A stretch of DNA of 64,000 nucleotides from an uncultured Bartonella sp. (GCA_946478235.1 CAMLBF010000008.1:1-64000); one strand, 5' to 3'. Positions 9,655 to 22,308 are shown, counted from the first letter of the stretch. The notes: generated by a model not told the origin, from the letters alone. Numbers and translations: made by a program.

Positions 9655-11256
9655 TTATGCACTCATATCAAATGCAGCCTTCAACAATGTCTTTGTGTAA
9701 TCTGTTTTAGGCGTTGAAAAAATCTCTTCTGCCGTGCCGTGTTCAACCATTTGCCCATTGCGCATAACAATAACTTCATTGGCAAGCGCTTTAACCACCT
9801 TTAAATCATGGCTAATAAACATATAGGCAAGGTTATGTTTTTGTTGCAGATTCCTTAAAAGCTCAACAACTTGAGCTTGAACACTCATATCCAATGCCGA
9901 GGTTGGCTCATCCAGCATAACAAAACGCGGATTCAACACCATGGCACGCGCAATGGCTATACGTTGGCGTTGTCCACCTGAAAATTCGTGCGGATAACGA
10001 TATCTTGTTTCAGGATCAAGATCGACCTCACGCAAAGCCTCAACAACTCTCGCGTCCCGTTCTTCATAACTCAGGCTTTTTTCATGTATCAAAAGCCCTT
10101 CTGCGATTATTTCTGCAACAGACATTCTTGGCGATAATGATCCAAATGGATCTTGAAAAACAACTTGAATGTGCCTGCGCAATGGACGCATCTGTTTAAA
10201 AGAAAAATGCTCGATATCCTGCCCATCAAAACGTATGCGCCCTTGAGATGAAATCATGCGCGTTAGTGCAAGCCCAAGGGTTGTTTTACCTGAACCGGAT
10301 TCGCCCACGACACCTAAAGTTTGTCCAGCACGCACTGTAACATCAATATCATTAACCGCTTTAATGTGATCGACAGTGCGGCGCAACAAGCCTTTTTTAA
10401 CCGGAAACCACACTTTTACCTTATCACCCTGCATCACAATGGGTGCATTGGCATCGGCTTTGGGTGGATTGCCTTTAGGTTCTGCGGCAAGAAGTTTTTT
10501 GGTATAGTCATGCTGCGGATTATTGAAAATATCGGCTGTTTTTCCGCATTCTACAATTTCGCCGCCGGTCATAACGCTGACCCTGTCAGCAATCTTTCTG
10601 ACAATGCCAAGATTATGCGTAATAAATAGCATGGACATTGCCCGTTCAGCTTTAAGCTTTTCCAAAAGCTCCAAAATCTGTGCTTGAACTGTAACATCCA
10701 AAGCGGTTGTTGGCTCATCTGCGATCAATAATTTTGGGTTATTGGCGAGTGCCATAGCAATCATCACACGTTGCCTTTGTCCTCCGGACAACTGGTGAGG
10801 AAAAGATGAAAGACGTTTTTCCGGCTCTCTAATGCCAACTTGCGTTAATAACTCAATAGTATGCTCTCTTGCATCCTTATCAGACATACCTTGGTGAATT
10901 TTCATAATCTCACCGACTTGGCGTTCAACCGTATGCAATGGATTAAGTGAGGTCATCGGCTCTTGAAAAATCATGGCAATGTCTTTGCCGCGAACTTTGC
11001 GTAAACCGTTCTCATCAAGCTTCATGAGATCTTTATTATCAAATAAAATTTCACCTGAAGGGTGACTTGCCATCGGATAAGATAGCAATTTGAGAATTGA
11101 TAATGCCGTGACAGATTTACCAGAGCCAGACTCGCCGACCAGTGCCAATGTTTCACCAACGCCTATATCGAATGAAATATGCTTTACAGCCAATGTTTCT
11201 TTACCATCTTGGCGAAACATAACCGAAAGATCGCGAACATTTAGTAGAGAACTCAT
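9655..11256 (-). CDS. yejF: Peptide/microcin C-type ABC transporter ATP-binding protein YejF (two fused ABC domains)
   Basis: Two Walker A ([17 protein letters not shown]) and two [16 protein letters not shown] signatures. Confidence 0.9.
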   Translation of the reverse strand: MSSLLNVRDLSVMFRQDGKETLAVKHISFDIGVGETLALVGESGSGKSVTALSILKLLSYPMASHPSGEILFDNKDLMKLDENGLRKVRGKDIAMIFQEPMTSLNPLHTVERQVGEIMKIHQGMSDKDAREHTIELLTQVGIREPEKRLSSFPHQLSGGQRQRVMIAMALANNPKLLIADEPTTALDVTVQAQILELLEKLKAERAMSMLFITHNLGIVRKIADRVSVMTGGEIVECGKTADIFNNPQHDYTKKLLAAEPKGNPPKADANAPIVMQGDKVKVWFPVKKGLLRRTVDHIKAVNDIDVTVRAGQTLGVVGESGSGKTTLGLALTRMISSQGRIRFDGQDIEHFSFKQMRPLRRHIQVVFQDPFGSLSPRMSVAEIIAEGLLIHEKSLSYEERDARVVEALREVDLDPETRYRYPHEFSGGQRQRIAIARAMVLNPRFVMLDEPTSALDMSVQAQVVELLRNLQQKHNLAYMFISHDLKVVKALANEVIVMRNGQMVEHGTAEEIFSTPKTDYTKTLLKAAFDMSA

Positions 11257-12398
11257 TGGAATGTCTTCCTTGGGTCAAAGGCATCACGCGCGGCTTCACC
11301 AATAAAAGCAAGTAAAGACAACATCACAGCGATTGCAACAAATCCTGTGATACCAATCCATGGTGCGTTAAGATTGGTTGCAGCTTGCCGCATCAACTCG
11401 CCTAAAGAAGCGGATCCTGGAGGTAATCCGAAACCAAGATAATCCAATGCTGTCAATGTTGATATGCCAGCCGTTAGCAAAAATGGCAGATATGTCAAAG
11501 CGGCGACCATAGCGTTTGGCAATAAATGGCGCATCATGATTGTTGTATTAGACACGCCCAAAGCCCGCGCTGCATTGACATATTCAAAATTACGCGCACG
11601 CAAAAATTCGGCACGAACAACGCCAACCAGCGAAACCCATTGAAATAACAGCATGATACCAAGCAGAACCCAAAACCCCTGCGCTAGAACGGCTGCCATA
11701 ATAATAATAAGATAAAGTGCTGGAACTGATGACCATATTTCGATGAAGCGTTGAAAAATAAGATCAACCCACCCCCCGAAATATCCCTGCACGGCACCTG
11801 CAGCTATGCCGATAATGGAAGACACTGCCGTCAAAATCACCGTAAATAAAATAGAAACCCGAAACCCGTAGAGAACACGTGCGAAAACGTCTCTGGTTTG
11901 GTCATCGGTGCCTAGCCAATTCCAATTGCCAATTGTGCATTCGGGGTCATTAACGCCTTGAGGATAATTTTTGCAGCGTTCCTCTTTGCTCTGCAACCAG
12001 AATGGCGGCGCGAGTGCTACCGGTTTATTTCCCACCGTCGTATCATATGAATAATGGACAGGCGGCCATATTGCCCAGCCATGCTGTTCTATTTCCTTTT
12101 TGATATAATCTTCACGAAAGTCCACCGTAGCCAAGACACCACCGAACTTTGCATCGGGATAATCAAATAAAACAGGAAATAATAACTCGCCTTTATAGGA
12201 GGCAATAATTGGGCGGTCATTTGCAATAAAATTAGCACTGAATGAGAAAAGGCAAAGAATGAGAAAGAGCCATAAAGACCACCAACCACGCCTATTTTTT
12301 TTGAAATTATTCCACCGACGTTGATTAAGCGGGGATAAAAATGGCCGTTTCGTAGGCTTGTTCGCAATGGCTTTATCTTGAGCGAGTGCGTTCATCAT
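11253..12398 (-). CDS. yejE: ABC transporter permease YejE
   Basis: DppC/OppC-type permease; [22 protein letters not shown]-terminus. Confidence 0.9.
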   Translation of the reverse strand: MMNALAQDKAIANKPTKRPFLSPLNQRRWNNFKKNRRGWWSLWLFLILCLFSFSANFIANDRPIIASYKGELLFPVLFDYPDAKFGGVLATVDFREDYIKKEIEQHGWAIWPPVHYSYDTTVGNKPVALAPPFWLQSKEERCKNYPQGVNDPECTIGNWNWLGTDDQTRDVFARVLYGFRVSILFTVILTAVSSIIGIAAGAVQGYFGGWVDLIFQRFIEIWSSVPALYLIIIMAAVLAQGFWVLLGIMLLFQWVSLVGVVRAEFLRARNFEYVNAARALGVSNTTIMMRHLLPNAMVAALTYLPFLLTAGISTLTALDYLGFGLPPGSASLGELMRQAATNLNAPWIGITGFVAIAVMLSLLAFIGEAARDAFDPRKTFQ

Positions 12399-13501
12399 AC
12401 ATCCCTCTTCTCAAAGTCAATGCGCGGATCAACAAGCATATAGGTAAGATCGGAAATCAAACTAACGACCAGACCAATCAGAGAAAAAATATAGAGCGAG
12501 CCAAAAACCACCGGATAATCTCTATTTACAATCGACGTATAGCTTAATAGCCCCATGCCATTTAAGGAATACAACATTTCTATCAACAGTGAGCCTGTAA
12601 AGAATGATGCAATGAAAGCCGATGGAAAGCCAGCGATTACAACTAGCATGGCGTTGCGGAAAACATGGCCATAAAGCACAGACCGTTCACTTAAACCTTT
12701 GGCACGCGCGGTCACCACATATTGCTTACGTATTTCTTCCAAAAAACAATTTTTAGTCAATAAAGTGGTTGTTGCAAAAGCCGAGATAACCATTGCGGTT
12801 AATGGCAAAATCAAATGGTGGAAGTAATCAAGGATTTTACCGCCAAGCGACAAATCGGCAAAATTTTCCGACGTTAGATGGCTTAATGGAAACCAATCAA
12901 AAAACGAGCCGCCGGCAAACAGCACCATTAGCAAGATACCAAACAGAAAACTGGGAATGGCATAACCGATAATTATTACCGCACTTGTCCAAACATCAAA
13001 TTTGGATCCATCTTTCACCGCTTTACGTATACCAAGAGGAATGGAAATCGCATAAGAAATCAGAAGCTGCCAAAGCCCCAGTGAGATGGAAACAGGTAAA
13101 GCACTTTTTATCAGATCAACAACGGACCGTCCTTGTGTATAAGAATCGCCAAAGTCAAAGCGGATATAGTTCCACAGCATCGTGAAATACCGTTCAACTG
13201 GTGGCTTATCAAAACCAAACTGTTTTTCCAGTTTTGCAATAAATTCAGGATCAAGACCGCGCGCACCGCGATATTTCGCACTTGCGTCACTGCCTTGTAA
13301 GGTCACTTCTGATGAAAGACCAAGATCACCACCGCCGCCAGCTACCCGCCCCATAGCATCGCCACCTGTGCCTTGTAATTGGGCAATAATATTTTCAATC
13401 GGTCCACCCGGGGTGAATTGCACAATGACAAATGTCACGGTCAATATTCCGATTAGGGTTGGGATAATCAGCAACAGACGCCGCAATATATAGCCCGCCA
13501 T
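12395..13501 (-). CDS. yejB: ABC transporter permease YejB
   Basis: [34 protein letters not shown]; overlaps yejE by 4 nt. Confidence 0.92.
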   Translation of the reverse strand: MAGYILRRLLLIIPTLIGILTVTFVIVQFTPGGPIENIIAQLQGTGGDAMGRVAGGGGDLGLSSEVTLQGSDASAKYRGARGLDPEFIAKLEKQFGFDKPPVERYFTMLWNYIRFDFGDSYTQGRSVVDLIKSALPVSISLGLWQLLISYAISIPLGIRKAVKDGSKFDVWTSAVIIIGYAIPSFLFGILLMVLFAGGSFFDWFPLSHLTSENFADLSLGGKILDYFHHLILPLTAMVISAFATTTLLTKNCFLEEIRKQYVVTARAKGLSERSVLYGHVFRNAMLVVIAGFPSAFIASFFTGSLLIEMLYSLNGMGLLSYTSIVNRDYPVVFGSLYIFSLIGLVVSLISDLTYMLVDPRIDFEKRDV

Positions 13502-13606
13502 ATGTTTCTTTCACCTTTTTGACAAAAACACATACGAATCAAATACTCATATGCCCACTTGATAGTATTTATCTTGGCGCCTTTATAGTAAACAAATTAC
13601 AAATAT

Positions 13607-15451
13607 CTAATTGGCGGCAGGTAACGCTCTCTTATCAGGTTTAATTGACCAAGAATAAATATCGATACCGGTGGCTTCTGGTTGCGGTTCAGGAATGTCA
13701 AACTTATTCCAATAGGCAATATTGATATGATCGGCATACCATTGTGGAATAACATAGTAATTCCACAATAACACACGATCGAGCGCACGTGTTGCGGCAA
13801 CAAGTTCATCACGGTCTTTCGCATAGATGATGCGATTAATGAGGATATCAACAGCGGGATTTTTAATTCCTGCCAAATTGAAACTGCCGGCTTTATCGGC
13901 TGATGCGCTGCCCCATAATTCCAATTGTTCGTTACCTGGTGAATCGCTTTGTGCGATTGCATTTACGATAAGATCAAAATCAAAATTGGCTTGGCGGTTT
14001 TGATATTGCGAGGCATCAACCACACGCATCGTTGCATCAATTCCCAAGCGTTGCAGATTGGAAATAAAAGGTGCAGTTGCCCGTTCAAAAGCCATATCAC
14101 TCAGCATAACTTCCAGAGTAAACACATGACCATTCTTGTCGACCAGTTTGTTGTTTTTCAAATGCCAACCAGCATCATTCAGCAACTGCATTGCCTGTGT
14201 TAAATAGATACGTGAAGCGTTCGGTTTATCATAAACAGGGTTGGAATATGGTGTTGTGAATACCTCTTCAGGAACCTTATCCTTTACCGTTTGTAAAATT
14301 TCTAGTTCTTGTCCTTGAGGCAAACCTGTGGCTGCAAGATCTAACCCAGCAAAATAACTGGAAATGCGATGATAATCGTTGAAAAAAAGTGATTTATTCA
14401 ATGACTCAAAATCAAATGCCAAATTCAATGCCTTACGAACACGGACATCAGCAAATTGCGGGCGACGCGTATTAATAAACAGCCCTTGCATGCGCCCCAT
14501 TCCATGAAAAACAAAGCTGCGACGAATAACATCACCCTTTTTTACAGCCGGAAAATTATAATTTTCATGCCAGCGCTGAATGCGATTTTCTATAGTGAAG
14601 TCAATAATATTACCCTTTTTGAATGCTTCCCATTCAGCATTTGGATCCATGAAATAGCTGTAGTGTTCGCTATCGAAGTTAAACCGACCACGATTAACCG
14701 GAAGGTCTGCCGCCCAGTAATTTTTAACACGTTTCCAAGTGATTGATTTACCAGTTATAAAGCTTTCAACCTCATATGGTCCCGACCCCAAAGGTACTTC
14801 AAGCGTTGGTGCCGTTATATCCCTTTTTTTCCCATTGGCATCGGTCCCCTCCCACCAATGCTTTGGCAAAACCGGCATCTGGCCCATAATATAAGGCAAT
14901 TCGCGATTGCCTGGATTTTTAAACGTAAATTTTACTTCACGCTCTGCTGTCTTTTCTGCTTTTTCTACCGAGTGATAATAATTATTAAAAAATGGCGAAT
15001 TGGCTGTCAGTGCATGAAAGCTCCAAATCACATCATCAACCGTAATCGGTTGCCCATCGTGCCACACAGCATTTTTGTTCAATCGGAATTTCACCCATGA
15101 ATAGTCGTCCGGATACATGGCTGCTTCCGCAATAAGTGGGTAGTTGACAGACGGTTCTTCCATGGAAGGTACCATCAATGTGTCATATTGCTCTCCACCA
15201 CTGCGTGGTGAAAACCCTGCAGCCGGCGTTCCCTTCACGATATAGGGGTTAAAACTATTAAATGTGCCATTTCGGCTGTCATTGAATTGTCCGCCCTTTG
15301 GCGCATTGAGATTGACATAATCATAATGCGAAAAATCAGCGCCGTATTTTGGTTCAACCCCCAATGACAAAGCGTAACGCCATTGTGGTTGTGCATATGC
15401 TATACTTGTAAATGCAAGAAACAGATAAAGAGCAAACCTAATTTTCATCAC
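13607..15451 (-). CDS. yejA: Extracellular solute-binding protein family 5 (YejA)
   Basis: Signal peptide; SBP_bac_5 sequence; operon with yejBEF. Confidence 0.9.
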   Translation of the reverse strand: MMKIRFALYLFLAFTSIAYAQPQWRYALSLGVEPKYGADFSHYDYVNLNAPKGGQFNDSRNGTFNSFNPYIVKGTPAAGFSPRSGGEQYDTLMVPSMEEPSVNYPLIAEAAMYPDDYSWVKFRLNKNAVWHDGQPITVDDVIWSFHALTANSPFFNNYYHSVEKAEKTAEREVKFTFKNPGNRELPYIMGQMPVLPKHWWEGTDANGKKRDITAPTLEVPLGSGPYEVESFITGKSITWKRVKNYWAADLPVNRGRFNFDSEHYSYFMDPNAEWEAFKKGNIIDFTIENRIQRWHENYNFPAVKKGDVIRRSFVFHGMGRMQGLFINTRRPQFADVRVRKALNLAFDFESLNKSLFFNDYHRISSYFAGLDLAATGLPQGQELEILQTVKDKVPEEVFTTPYSNPVYDKPNASRIYLTQAMQLLNDAGWHLKNNKLVDKNGHVFTLEVMLSDMAFERATAPFISNLQRLGIDATMRVVDASQYQNRQANFDFDLIVNAIAQSDSPGNEQLELWGSASADKAGSFNLAGIKNPAVDILINRIIYAKDRDELVAATRALDRVLLWNYYVIPQWYADHINIAYWNKFDIPEPQPEATGIDIYSWSIKPDKRALPAAN

Positions 15452-15506
15452 AAGCCTATTAAAATATGTGAACTGAAATATTTATTACCTTATAGATTAT
15501 AAATGA

Positions 15507-16055
15507 TTACTTTGTATCGTCTTGCGGCAAATCCAAAGGTTTATCAGATAGACTGCGTAAATACAAAATCAGATCAGCCCTATCCTGATCATTTTTTACG
15601 CCGCCAAATGACATAGCGGTGCCTGGCACCATTTTTTGTGGTGCGGACAAATAAATATCCAAATTGGCAAAGTCCCAAACCTTACCTGTCATAGCCCGCA
15701 TAGCGCGCGAATAGGTAAAATCGTGAATTGATGCAAGGGGGCGCCCTAAAACATCCCACAAAGGTGGGCCAACTCGGGCAGGACCATTTTTGACCGGTGT
15801 ATGACATAAAGCACATTGACCAAAAACTTTTTGACCATTTTGTATATTGCCTTGCGACAGACGTTTTTGCAAAGAGTTAGCCTGCTTAACCTCTGTTTTT
15901 TTAGCCAAAACGGGCGCATCGCCTGCAATGTCATAGGCATTTTTTTCAGGCGCCGGATTGCTATACAAAAAATCACCGGCATATTTTATGCCGAGTATAA
16001 TAATCAGCCAGCCAATAGAAATACATATAAGGTTGTTGACGGTCGATACTTTCAT
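15507..16055 (-). CDS. Membrane-anchored class I c-type cytochrome (CycM-like)
   Basis: N-terminal TM segment; heme motif CALCH; distal Met in PGTAMSFGG. Confidence 0.88.
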   Translation of the reverse strand: MKVSTVNNLICISIGWLIIILGIKYAGDFLYSNPAPEKNAYDIAGDAPVLAKKTEVKQANSLQKRLSQGNIQNGQKVFGQCALCHTPVKNGPARVGPPLWDVLGRPLASIHDFTYSRAMRAMTGKVWDFANLDIYLSAPQKMVPGTAMSFGGVKNDQDRADLILYLRSLSDKPLDLPQDDTK

Positions 16056-16165
16056 TAAGAACTCAGCCGTTAAATTTTTTCATCATAATTTTGAAATTTA
16101 TGTCTTTTGCATGATAGAAGCAACATTTATAAATTTACTCATTAAAACCAAGCTGGACAAGTATT

Positions 16166-16915
16166 ATGCCTATTGCAGCCTTTAAAACACTTATTCTCAT
16201 ACCGGCACGGATGTCTTCAACAAGACTACCCGGCAAACCTTTGGCTAACATTGCTGGAAAACCGATGATTGTCCATGTTGCCGAACGGGCAAAACAGGCA
16301 AATCTTGGACGCGTTGTTGTTGCAACAGACCATGAAGATGTCGCATCGGCTGTCACCTCCCATGGGCTTGAAGCAATTATGACACGCAACGATCATCAAT
16401 CTGGATCGGATCGCATTTATGAGGCACTGCAACATATCGACCCAGCTGGTGAATTTGATGTTATTGTTAATGTTCAAGGTGACTTGCCAACCATTGCACC
16501 GCATGAAATTGCCGCAGCGCTCTTACCTCTGGAAAATAAAAAGGTTGATATATCAACATTGGGTGCAGAAATATTGGTTGAAGCGGAAAAGCATAATCCG
16601 AATGTTGTCAAAATTGTCGGCTCACCGATTACACCTACACGGCTTCGGGCATTATATTTTACCCGTGCAACAGCCCCCCATGGCAATGGTCCACTCTATC
16701 ACCATATTGGTCTTTATGCTTATCGGCGCGCAGCTCTTGAGCGTTTTGTTGCATTACCACCTTCTGTTTTGGAAAAACGGGAAAGTCTTGAACAATTAAG
16801 GGCTCTTGAAGACGGCATGAGAATTGATGCAGAAATTATCAAAACTGTACCTCTTGGTGTTGATACACAAGAAGATCTTGACCATGCACGCCAGATGATT
16901 GAAGCGGGAAAATGA
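16166..16915 (+). CDS. kdsB: 3-deoxy-manno-octulosonate cytidylyltransferase
   Basis: [37 protein letters not shown]. Confidence 0.94.
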   Translation: MPIAAFKTLILIPARMSSTRLPGKPLANIAGKPMIVHVAERAKQANLGRVVVATDHEDVASAVTSHGLEAIMTRNDHQSGSDRIYEALQHIDPAGEFDVIVNVQGDLPTIAPHEIAAALLPLENKKVDISTLGAEILVEAEKHNPNVVKIVGSPITPTRLRALYFTRATAPHGNGPLYHHIGLYAYRRAALERFVALPPSVLEKRESLEQLRALEDGMRIDAEIIKTVPLGVDTQEDLDHARQMIEAGK

Positions 16916-17772
16916 TGAGGACAAATAAAATATCATTTCAAGGTGACTTCGGTGCTAATTCCGATACGGCATGTAGAAAAATGTTTCCACATATGGATCC
17001 CCTCCCATGCACGACATTTGAAGATGCGTTGAATGCTGTTGAAACTGGTGAAGCAGATCTCGGGATGATCCCGATTGAAAATACTTTGGCAGGTCGCGTT
17101 GCAGATATTCACCATCTATTACCGCAGACACAGCTTTTTATCGTCGGCGAATATTTTTTGCCGATTCATTTCCAGTTAATGGTTCTTCCCGGTGTAAAAA
17201 AACAGGAAATCAAGACTGTTCACAGCCATATCCATGCGCTTGGGCAATGCCGAAAAATCATTCGCAATAATGGCTGGAAGGCCGTTGTAGCTTCAGACAC
17301 TGCGGGTGCAGCCAAATTTATTAAACAAATGGGTGATCGCAGTCAGGCTGCATTGGCCCCGAAACTTGCTGCCGAACTTTATGGACTGGACATCATTGAA
17401 AGCGACGTTGAAGATGACATTAACAATGTCACACGATTTGTCGTAGTTTCCAGAGAAGATGTGCGAGCAGTCAGAAAAAACAAGGATGATAAAATCGTTA
17501 CAAGTTTTCTTTTCAGTGTAAGAAACGTACCTGCCGCACTTTATAAGGCCATGGGTGGTTTTGCGACAAATGGCGTCAATATGACAAAACTTGAAAGTTA
17601 CCAAATCGATGGTTCTTTCAGCGCTACCCAGTTTTTTGCTGATATTGAAGGCCATCCTGATGATGCAATGGTGCGTCTTGCATTAGAGGAACTCGCGTTT
17701 TTCTCAAAAAAAATCAGAATTGTGGGCGTTTATCCAGCAAGTCCGGAACGTAATTCAAAATTCTATCGTTAA
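16912..17772 (+). CDS. pheA: Prephenate dehydratase with ACT domain
   Basis: [46 protein letters not shown]-like C-terminus. Confidence 0.92.
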   Translation: MMRTNKISFQGDFGANSDTACRKMFPHMDPLPCTTFEDALNAVETGEADLGMIPIENTLAGRVADIHHLLPQTQLFIVGEYFLPIHFQLMVLPGVKKQEIKTVHSHIHALGQCRKIIRNNGWKAVVASDTAGAAKFIKQMGDRSQAALAPKLAAELYGLDIIESDVEDDINNVTRFVVVSREDVRAVRKNKDDKIVTSFLFSVRNVPAALYKAMGGFATNGVNMTKLESYQIDGSFSATQFFADIEGHPDDAMVRLALEELAFFSKKIRIVGVYPASPERNSKFYR

Positions 17773-17792
17773 AATTATCCGATGTGTTTGCG

Positions 17793-17827
17793 ACTAACAT
17801 CAAATGACCAATCCATTTGGTGTTAGT
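17793..17827. other. Long imperfect inverted repeat (14-bp arms, 13/14 match)
   Basis: ACTAACATCAAATG-accaatc-CATTTGGTGTTAGT just 3' of pheA. Confidence 0.7.
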
Positions 17828-18061
17828 AACACAGTGTCGATAAAATCAATTATCGGTATGACGCATAGTGGTTATTTGTCATTATTGCTTAATAAAAAAC
17901 AATATTCATCGCATTGTTTCTGTATCAATGCGCAAAACTTACCCGCCGCAAAATTGAATATTCTATTTTAAAAATTGAAGACTGGATTTTCTGTCAACTA
18001 TTGTACTTAGTGATAAGTAATGAGGTAGCCTAATCGCTACCCCATTTTTTCAATCATTTTT

Positions 18062-18976
18062 TCAATCAACAAACTTTTTTTCAAACCATTGTGTAATGAG
18101 ATGATGCGCAATAGCGCCTTTAGGGGGCAAATGGAGCCCCTCAGGGTGGCAACCATTCATCATGAGCGTTATTTCATCACGGTCAAACCAGCGCCCATCT
18201 TCCATCTCGTCATAATCAATAGAAATTTTATCGTCTAAAGCCTCTGCATGGCAACCTAACATCAAGGAATGTGGAAATGGCCATGGCTGAGAAGCAAGAT
18301 ATGTCACTTTCCCGATAGAAACTCCCATTTCTTCATGACTTTCACGCCGAACAGCCATTTCCAGCGTTTCACCTTGCTCTATAAAGCCAGCAAGGCATGA
18401 ATAGCGTCCTTTTTCAAAACTCGGTGTGCGTGCAAGAAGACATTTATCGCCATAATGAACAAGCATAATCGCAACAGGATCCGTTCTTGGAAAATGTTCG
18501 GTACCACAAGCGGTGCAAATGCGCTTTGCGCCACCTGAGGCCATATGGCTAGGCTGTCCACAGCGGGAGCAAAACCGGTTATTACGGTGCCACATCAGAA
18601 GAGAATATCCTTGTGACAAAGCCCCAGACTGATTTTGATTGAATATTCCTCGGCTATAAGCTTCTCGTAAGCCTATTTGTTGAAAAGGCTTTGGTGGTTC
18701 ACCTGAAAACTCTTCGACGGGAAGTGCAATAACGGGATTTCCTCCCTCCCAGCCCAAAAGGCATGCCTCTTCCCATTGCGGCTCAAACAGGTCAAGCGCG
18801 TCTGTGTCCAAATAGAGATCAGCACCTTCCTTCAAATTCCGATAAATGATGGAAAACCCGTTTAGAACAATAAACCGTGGATGGTGTTTACGCTGCTCTG
18901 TAACGATATTTTCCGTACGTTTTTCCAGTTGGCGGTTTATCGGGTTTCCTATGAATGCAATTGCAGACGAAGTCAT
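18062..18976 (-). CDS. nudC: NAD+ diphosphatase (NudC-type Nudix hydrolase with zinc ribbon)
   Basis: CSRCGQ...CTACG zinc ribbon; Nudix box GFIEQGETLEMAVRRESHEEMG. Confidence 0.93.
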   Translation of the reverse strand: MTSSAIAFIGNPINRQLEKRTENIVTEQRKHHPRFIVLNGFSIIYRNLKEGADLYLDTDALDLFEPQWEEACLLGWEGGNPVIALPVEEFSGEPPKPFQQIGLREAYSRGIFNQNQSGALSQGYSLLMWHRNNRFCSRCGQPSHMASGGAKRICTACGTEHFPRTDPVAIMLVHYGDKCLLARTPSFEKGRYSCLAGFIEQGETLEMAVRRESHEEMGVSIGKVTYLASQPWPFPHSLMLGCHAEALDDKISIDYDEMEDGRWFDRDEITLMMNGCHPEGLHLPPKGAIAHHLITQWFEKKFVD

Positions 18977-18979
18977 GGT

Positions 18980-19405
18980 TCAATCCAATCTCAATTGTAA
19001 ACTATGGATAATTTTATGGGCTTGATCGTCAGTATAGGGTATTTTTTCACCAAAGCCCCAAACAGGCTGCGGCCAATTCGCATCGCCTTCATTACGGGCA
19101 ATAATATGCACATGTAACTGACGAACAACATTGCCTATAGCCGCAACATTGACCTTATAGCAGCCGGTAATTGCTTCCAATGCCACAGCAACCTCGCTTA
19201 TTTCTGCAAGCAGTGCCTGTTGATCATCAAAAACCAGATGGTGAATTTCTTCTGCCCCATCAATTCTTGGAACAAGAATTAACCATGGCCAACGAGAATC
19301 ATTCATCAAGCGGACATCGCAAAGTGCCAGTCCAACAACTGAAAAAGTGTCTTTTTCTAAACGTGAATCGAGTTTGAATTGTGGTTTCAATGTATTTATC
19401 TCCAT
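18980..19405 (-). CDS. HIT family protein
   Basis: Internal start MEINTLKPQFKLDSRLEKDTF preferred; HIT motif QLHVHIIAR. Confidence 0.85.
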   Translation of the reverse strand: MEINTLKPQFKLDSRLEKDTFSVVGLALCDVRLMNDSRWPWLILVPRIDGAEEIHHLVFDDQQALLAEISEVAVALEAITGCYKVNVAAIGNVVRQLHVHIIARNEGDANWPQPVWGFGEKIPYTDDQAHKIIHSLQLRLD

Positions 19406-19454
19406 GTTTTTCGTTTCTCGACTTGCTTTTTCATCATAAATTGACGATATGAAC

Positions 19455-19556
19455 GCTGGGAGGTTGGTGATGGACGAGCCACTCGCCAACCGGGTCAGGT
19501 CCGGAAGGAAGCAGCCCTAACGAGCTCCGGCACGGGTCATCGTGCCAGCCTCCCAC
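19455..19556 (+). ncRNA. ffs: Signal recognition particle RNA (4.5S, small bacterial type)
   Basis: GGGAGGTTGG...CCAGCCTCCC terminal helix; conserved apical GGGTCAGGTCCGGAAGGAAGCAGCCC; upstream of dnaX. Confidence 0.95.
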
Positions 19557-19741
19557 TTTTAATGCCAATCAAATCTTATTCAGGTCACAATTTATTCATT
19601 GGACGAAACAAGCTATTGATAGCTGATAACTGTTAGTATGCATAAAATGTTTCATGACCCTATAGTATAATTATGTGTATTGGTTGACGTCGACAAAGTA
19701 CAAACTGGCATAGGTTATATATCGAAAGTTGGAATCAGCAC

Positions 19742-21622
19742 ATGGAGAACCCCACGGCAGAGACAGCCTATCGCGTTCTTGCTCGGAAGTATCGTCCCCA
19801 AAATTTTTCTGATCTTATTGGTCAGGAACCTATGGTTCGTACCCTTACCAACGCTTTTGATACCGGCAGAATAGCTCAAGCTTGGATGTTAACGGGTGTG
19901 CGCGGTGTTGGTAAAACCACAACCGCACGTATTTTGGCGCGTGCCCTCAATTATAAAACCGATACTATAGACAAGCCAACAATCCATATGGATAAACTTG
20001 GTGAACATTGTCAGGCGATTATGGAAGGTCGCCATGTTGATGTTATCGAGATGGACGCAGCATCTCATACTGGTATTGACGATATAAGGGAAATAATTGA
20101 GCAAGTTCGCTATCGTCCTGTTTCAGCCCGTTATAAGGTTTACATCATTGACGAAGTGCATATGCTTTCAACACAGGCCTTTAACGGCCTTTTAAAAACG
20201 TTGGAAGAACCACCGCCCCACGTCAAATTCATCTTTGCAACAACGGAAATCCGTAAAGTGCCGGTTACGGTTCTATCACGCTGTCAACGGTATAATCTGC
20301 GGCGGGTTGACTCTGGCATTCTTGCTGCACATTTGAAGAAAATTGCCGGTCAAGAAGCGATAGAAGCCGAAGATAATGCTCTTTCCATGATCGCACGTGC
20401 AGGCGAAGGCTCTGTACGTGATGCCTTATCCATACTGGATCAAGCCATAGCACATGGTGATGGCAAAGTTGATGCACAATCTGTCCGCTCCATGTTGGGA
20501 CTTGCCGACCGCGCGCGCATAATTGATTTGTTTGAATTGATTATGAAAGGCGACATTGCTGGCGCGTTAAATGAATTCCGTGACCAATATGATGCGGGTG
20601 CAGACCCTATTGTTATCCTCAATGAATTGGCAGAATTCAACCATTTGGTTACGCGTTTACGTTTTACGCCAGAAATAGCAGCAGATATTTCTCTAACCGA
20701 AGAAGAACGGCAAAAAGGCTTATCGTTCTCACAAAAGCTTTCGATAAGGATTTTATCGCGTACGTGGCAAATGCTGTTAAAAGGCATGCAAGAAGTTGAT
20801 CAAGCTGCAAGCCCGATCAATGCATCTGAAATGCTGCTTATAAGGCTAACCCATGCTGCGGATCTGCCAACACTTGATGAAGCGTTGAAAGCTCTTAGCA
20901 ATCAACCCAATTCCGCAGGAGCGATTGAAATCAATAATTCCTCATCCCCCCAAGGAAATTATCCGATTTCTTCGGCTCAACCTGTTTCGACTGATTATCA
21001 ATCAAGCAGCGCAAATCAGGGGTCATCTGCAACGCAAGGACAAGTTAGCAACGATCGCGGACAAATACCAACAATGCAATTGGTGCGTGTGGCATCGACC
21101 GCATTGGAGCCTGAAGAAGAAACTACCGTGGCGCCCTTGGAAATGGCCGCTGCCGTCAATCCGGTAGAACAAAAACAGCTAGAGGCTGTTTCAATTCAAT
21201 CGCTGCAAGACATTGTTGACCTTGCCGATCGTCATAATGACATACAGTTTAAACTATTGGTCAAGGAATATGTCCGTCCCGTATCATTTCGGCAAGGACG
21301 TATAGAGTTTGAACCGGCAGAAGGTATGCCGCGCTTCTTCGCGCATGACATTTCAAAAATGTTACATGAATGGACTGGACAGCGTTGGACCATAACTGTG
21401 GTTAATGAAGGCGGTGGTCTTACACTTCGTGAAGAAGAAGAAAGGGCTCATGCTGCTCTGCTTTCCGACGCTGAAGCTGATCCTGATATTGCAAAAATTT
21501 TAAGTCATTTCCCCGGATCAAAAATTGTCGATGTGCGTGTGAATAAACGCGATGATGAACTCGACATGCCTTCTGATCTTGATATAGGGGAAATGGATGA
21601 TGACAATGAGCAAGGAGATTAA
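19742..21622 (+). CDS. dnaX: DNA polymerase III subunit gamma/tau
   Basis: [35 protein letters not shown]-rich linker; tau-like C-terminus. Confidence 0.96.
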   Translation: MENPTAETAYRVLARKYRPQNFSDLIGQEPMVRTLTNAFDTGRIAQAWMLTGVRGVGKTTTARILARALNYKTDTIDKPTIHMDKLGEHCQAIMEGRHVDVIEMDAASHTGIDDIREIIEQVRYRPVSARYKVYIIDEVHMLSTQAFNGLLKTLEEPPPHVKFIFATTEIRKVPVTVLSRCQRYNLRRVDSGILAAHLKKIAGQEAIEAEDNALSMIARAGEGSVRDALSILDQAIAHGDGKVDAQSVRSMLGLADRARIIDLFELIMKGDIAGALNEFRDQYDAGADPIVILNELAEFNHLVTRLRFTPEIAADISLTEEERQKGLSFSQKLSIRILSRTWQMLLKGMQEVDQAASPINASEMLLIRLTHAADLPTLDEALKALSNQPNSAGAIEINNSSSPQGNYPISSAQPVSTDYQSSSANQGSSATQGQVSNDRGQIPTMQLVRVASTALEPEEETTVAPLEMAAAVNPVEQKQLEAVSIQSLQDIVDLADRHNDIQFKLLVKEYVRPVSFRQGRIEFEPAEGMPRFFAHDISKMLHEWTGQRWTITVVNEGGGLTLREEEERAHAALLSDAEADPDIAKILSHFPGSKIVDVRVNKRDDELDMPSDLDIGEMDDDNEQGD

Positions 21623-21627
21623 ACCCC

Positions 21628-21951
21628 ATGCGTGATATGATGGGTATGATGAAAAAAGCCAAAGAAATGCAGGCTAAAATGCAAGCCATGCAAGAAGAAA
21701 TGGCAAATATGCAGGCAACCGGTACATCGGGTGGTGGTTTGGTAACCGTTACCCTGAGTGGTCAAGGAACTATCGCAAACATTAAAATTGACCCAAGCTT
21801 AGTAAAACCGGAAGAAACCGAAATTCTTGAAGATTTGATTATGGCTGCTCATAATGAAGCAAAAGCCAAGATTGAAACGGTTATGGCTGAAAAAACACAG
21901 GCTATGACCGCAGGATTGCCAATTCCTCCGGGCTTCAAGCTACCTTTTTAA
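21628..21951 (+). CDS. ybaB: YbaB/EbfC family nucleoid-associated protein
   Basis: 107 aa; [19 protein letters not shown]; between dnaX and recR. Confidence 0.94.
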   Translation: MRDMMGMMKKAKEMQAKMQAMQEEMANMQATGTSGGGLVTVTLSGQGTIANIKIDPSLVKPEETEILEDLIMAAHNEAKAKIETVMAEKTQAMTAGLPIPPGFKLPF

Positions 21952-21986
21952 ACACTGATCCGAAAAAGAATACCTAACCAATATTG

Positions 21987-22023
21987 ATTGTGTTTTTTGA
22001 TTGTTTTTATCAAAAAACACAAT
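21987..22023 (+). terminator. 15-bp perfect hairpin downstream of ybaB (terminator-like)
   Basis: ATTGTGTTTTTTGAT-tgttttt-ATCAAAAAACACAAT; AT-rich, no strong T tract after the stem. Confidence 0.5.
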
Positions 22024-22308
22024 TTAATGCTGATTATATGTCGTTTTGATAAGCATGATAAAATAAGACTTTATCATTCTTGGCTTGCTTGTTTTAGATA
22101 TACATTGCAGCTCCTTGGTGAGGTGGCTTAAAAACTGCGATACTAAAACCAAATTCGACACTAGTTTGCGTTTTAAAGAATAGGTTGCATCTCAAGCTGT
22201 GTTTCATTTACGCAAGTGGTCTTGCGGTAAATTGATTTTATGATGCAGGTTCGTGCCATTTGGTAATTGAACTTCCATTCCTATCTTATAGTTCAAGAGA
22301 GTACTTTA

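Noticed and set aside
19406-19489. N-terminal extension of the HIT protein ORF into the SRP RNA gene
   Set aside because: Overlaps the antisense of ffs; the internal Met (MEINTLKPQF) begins the conserved protein.
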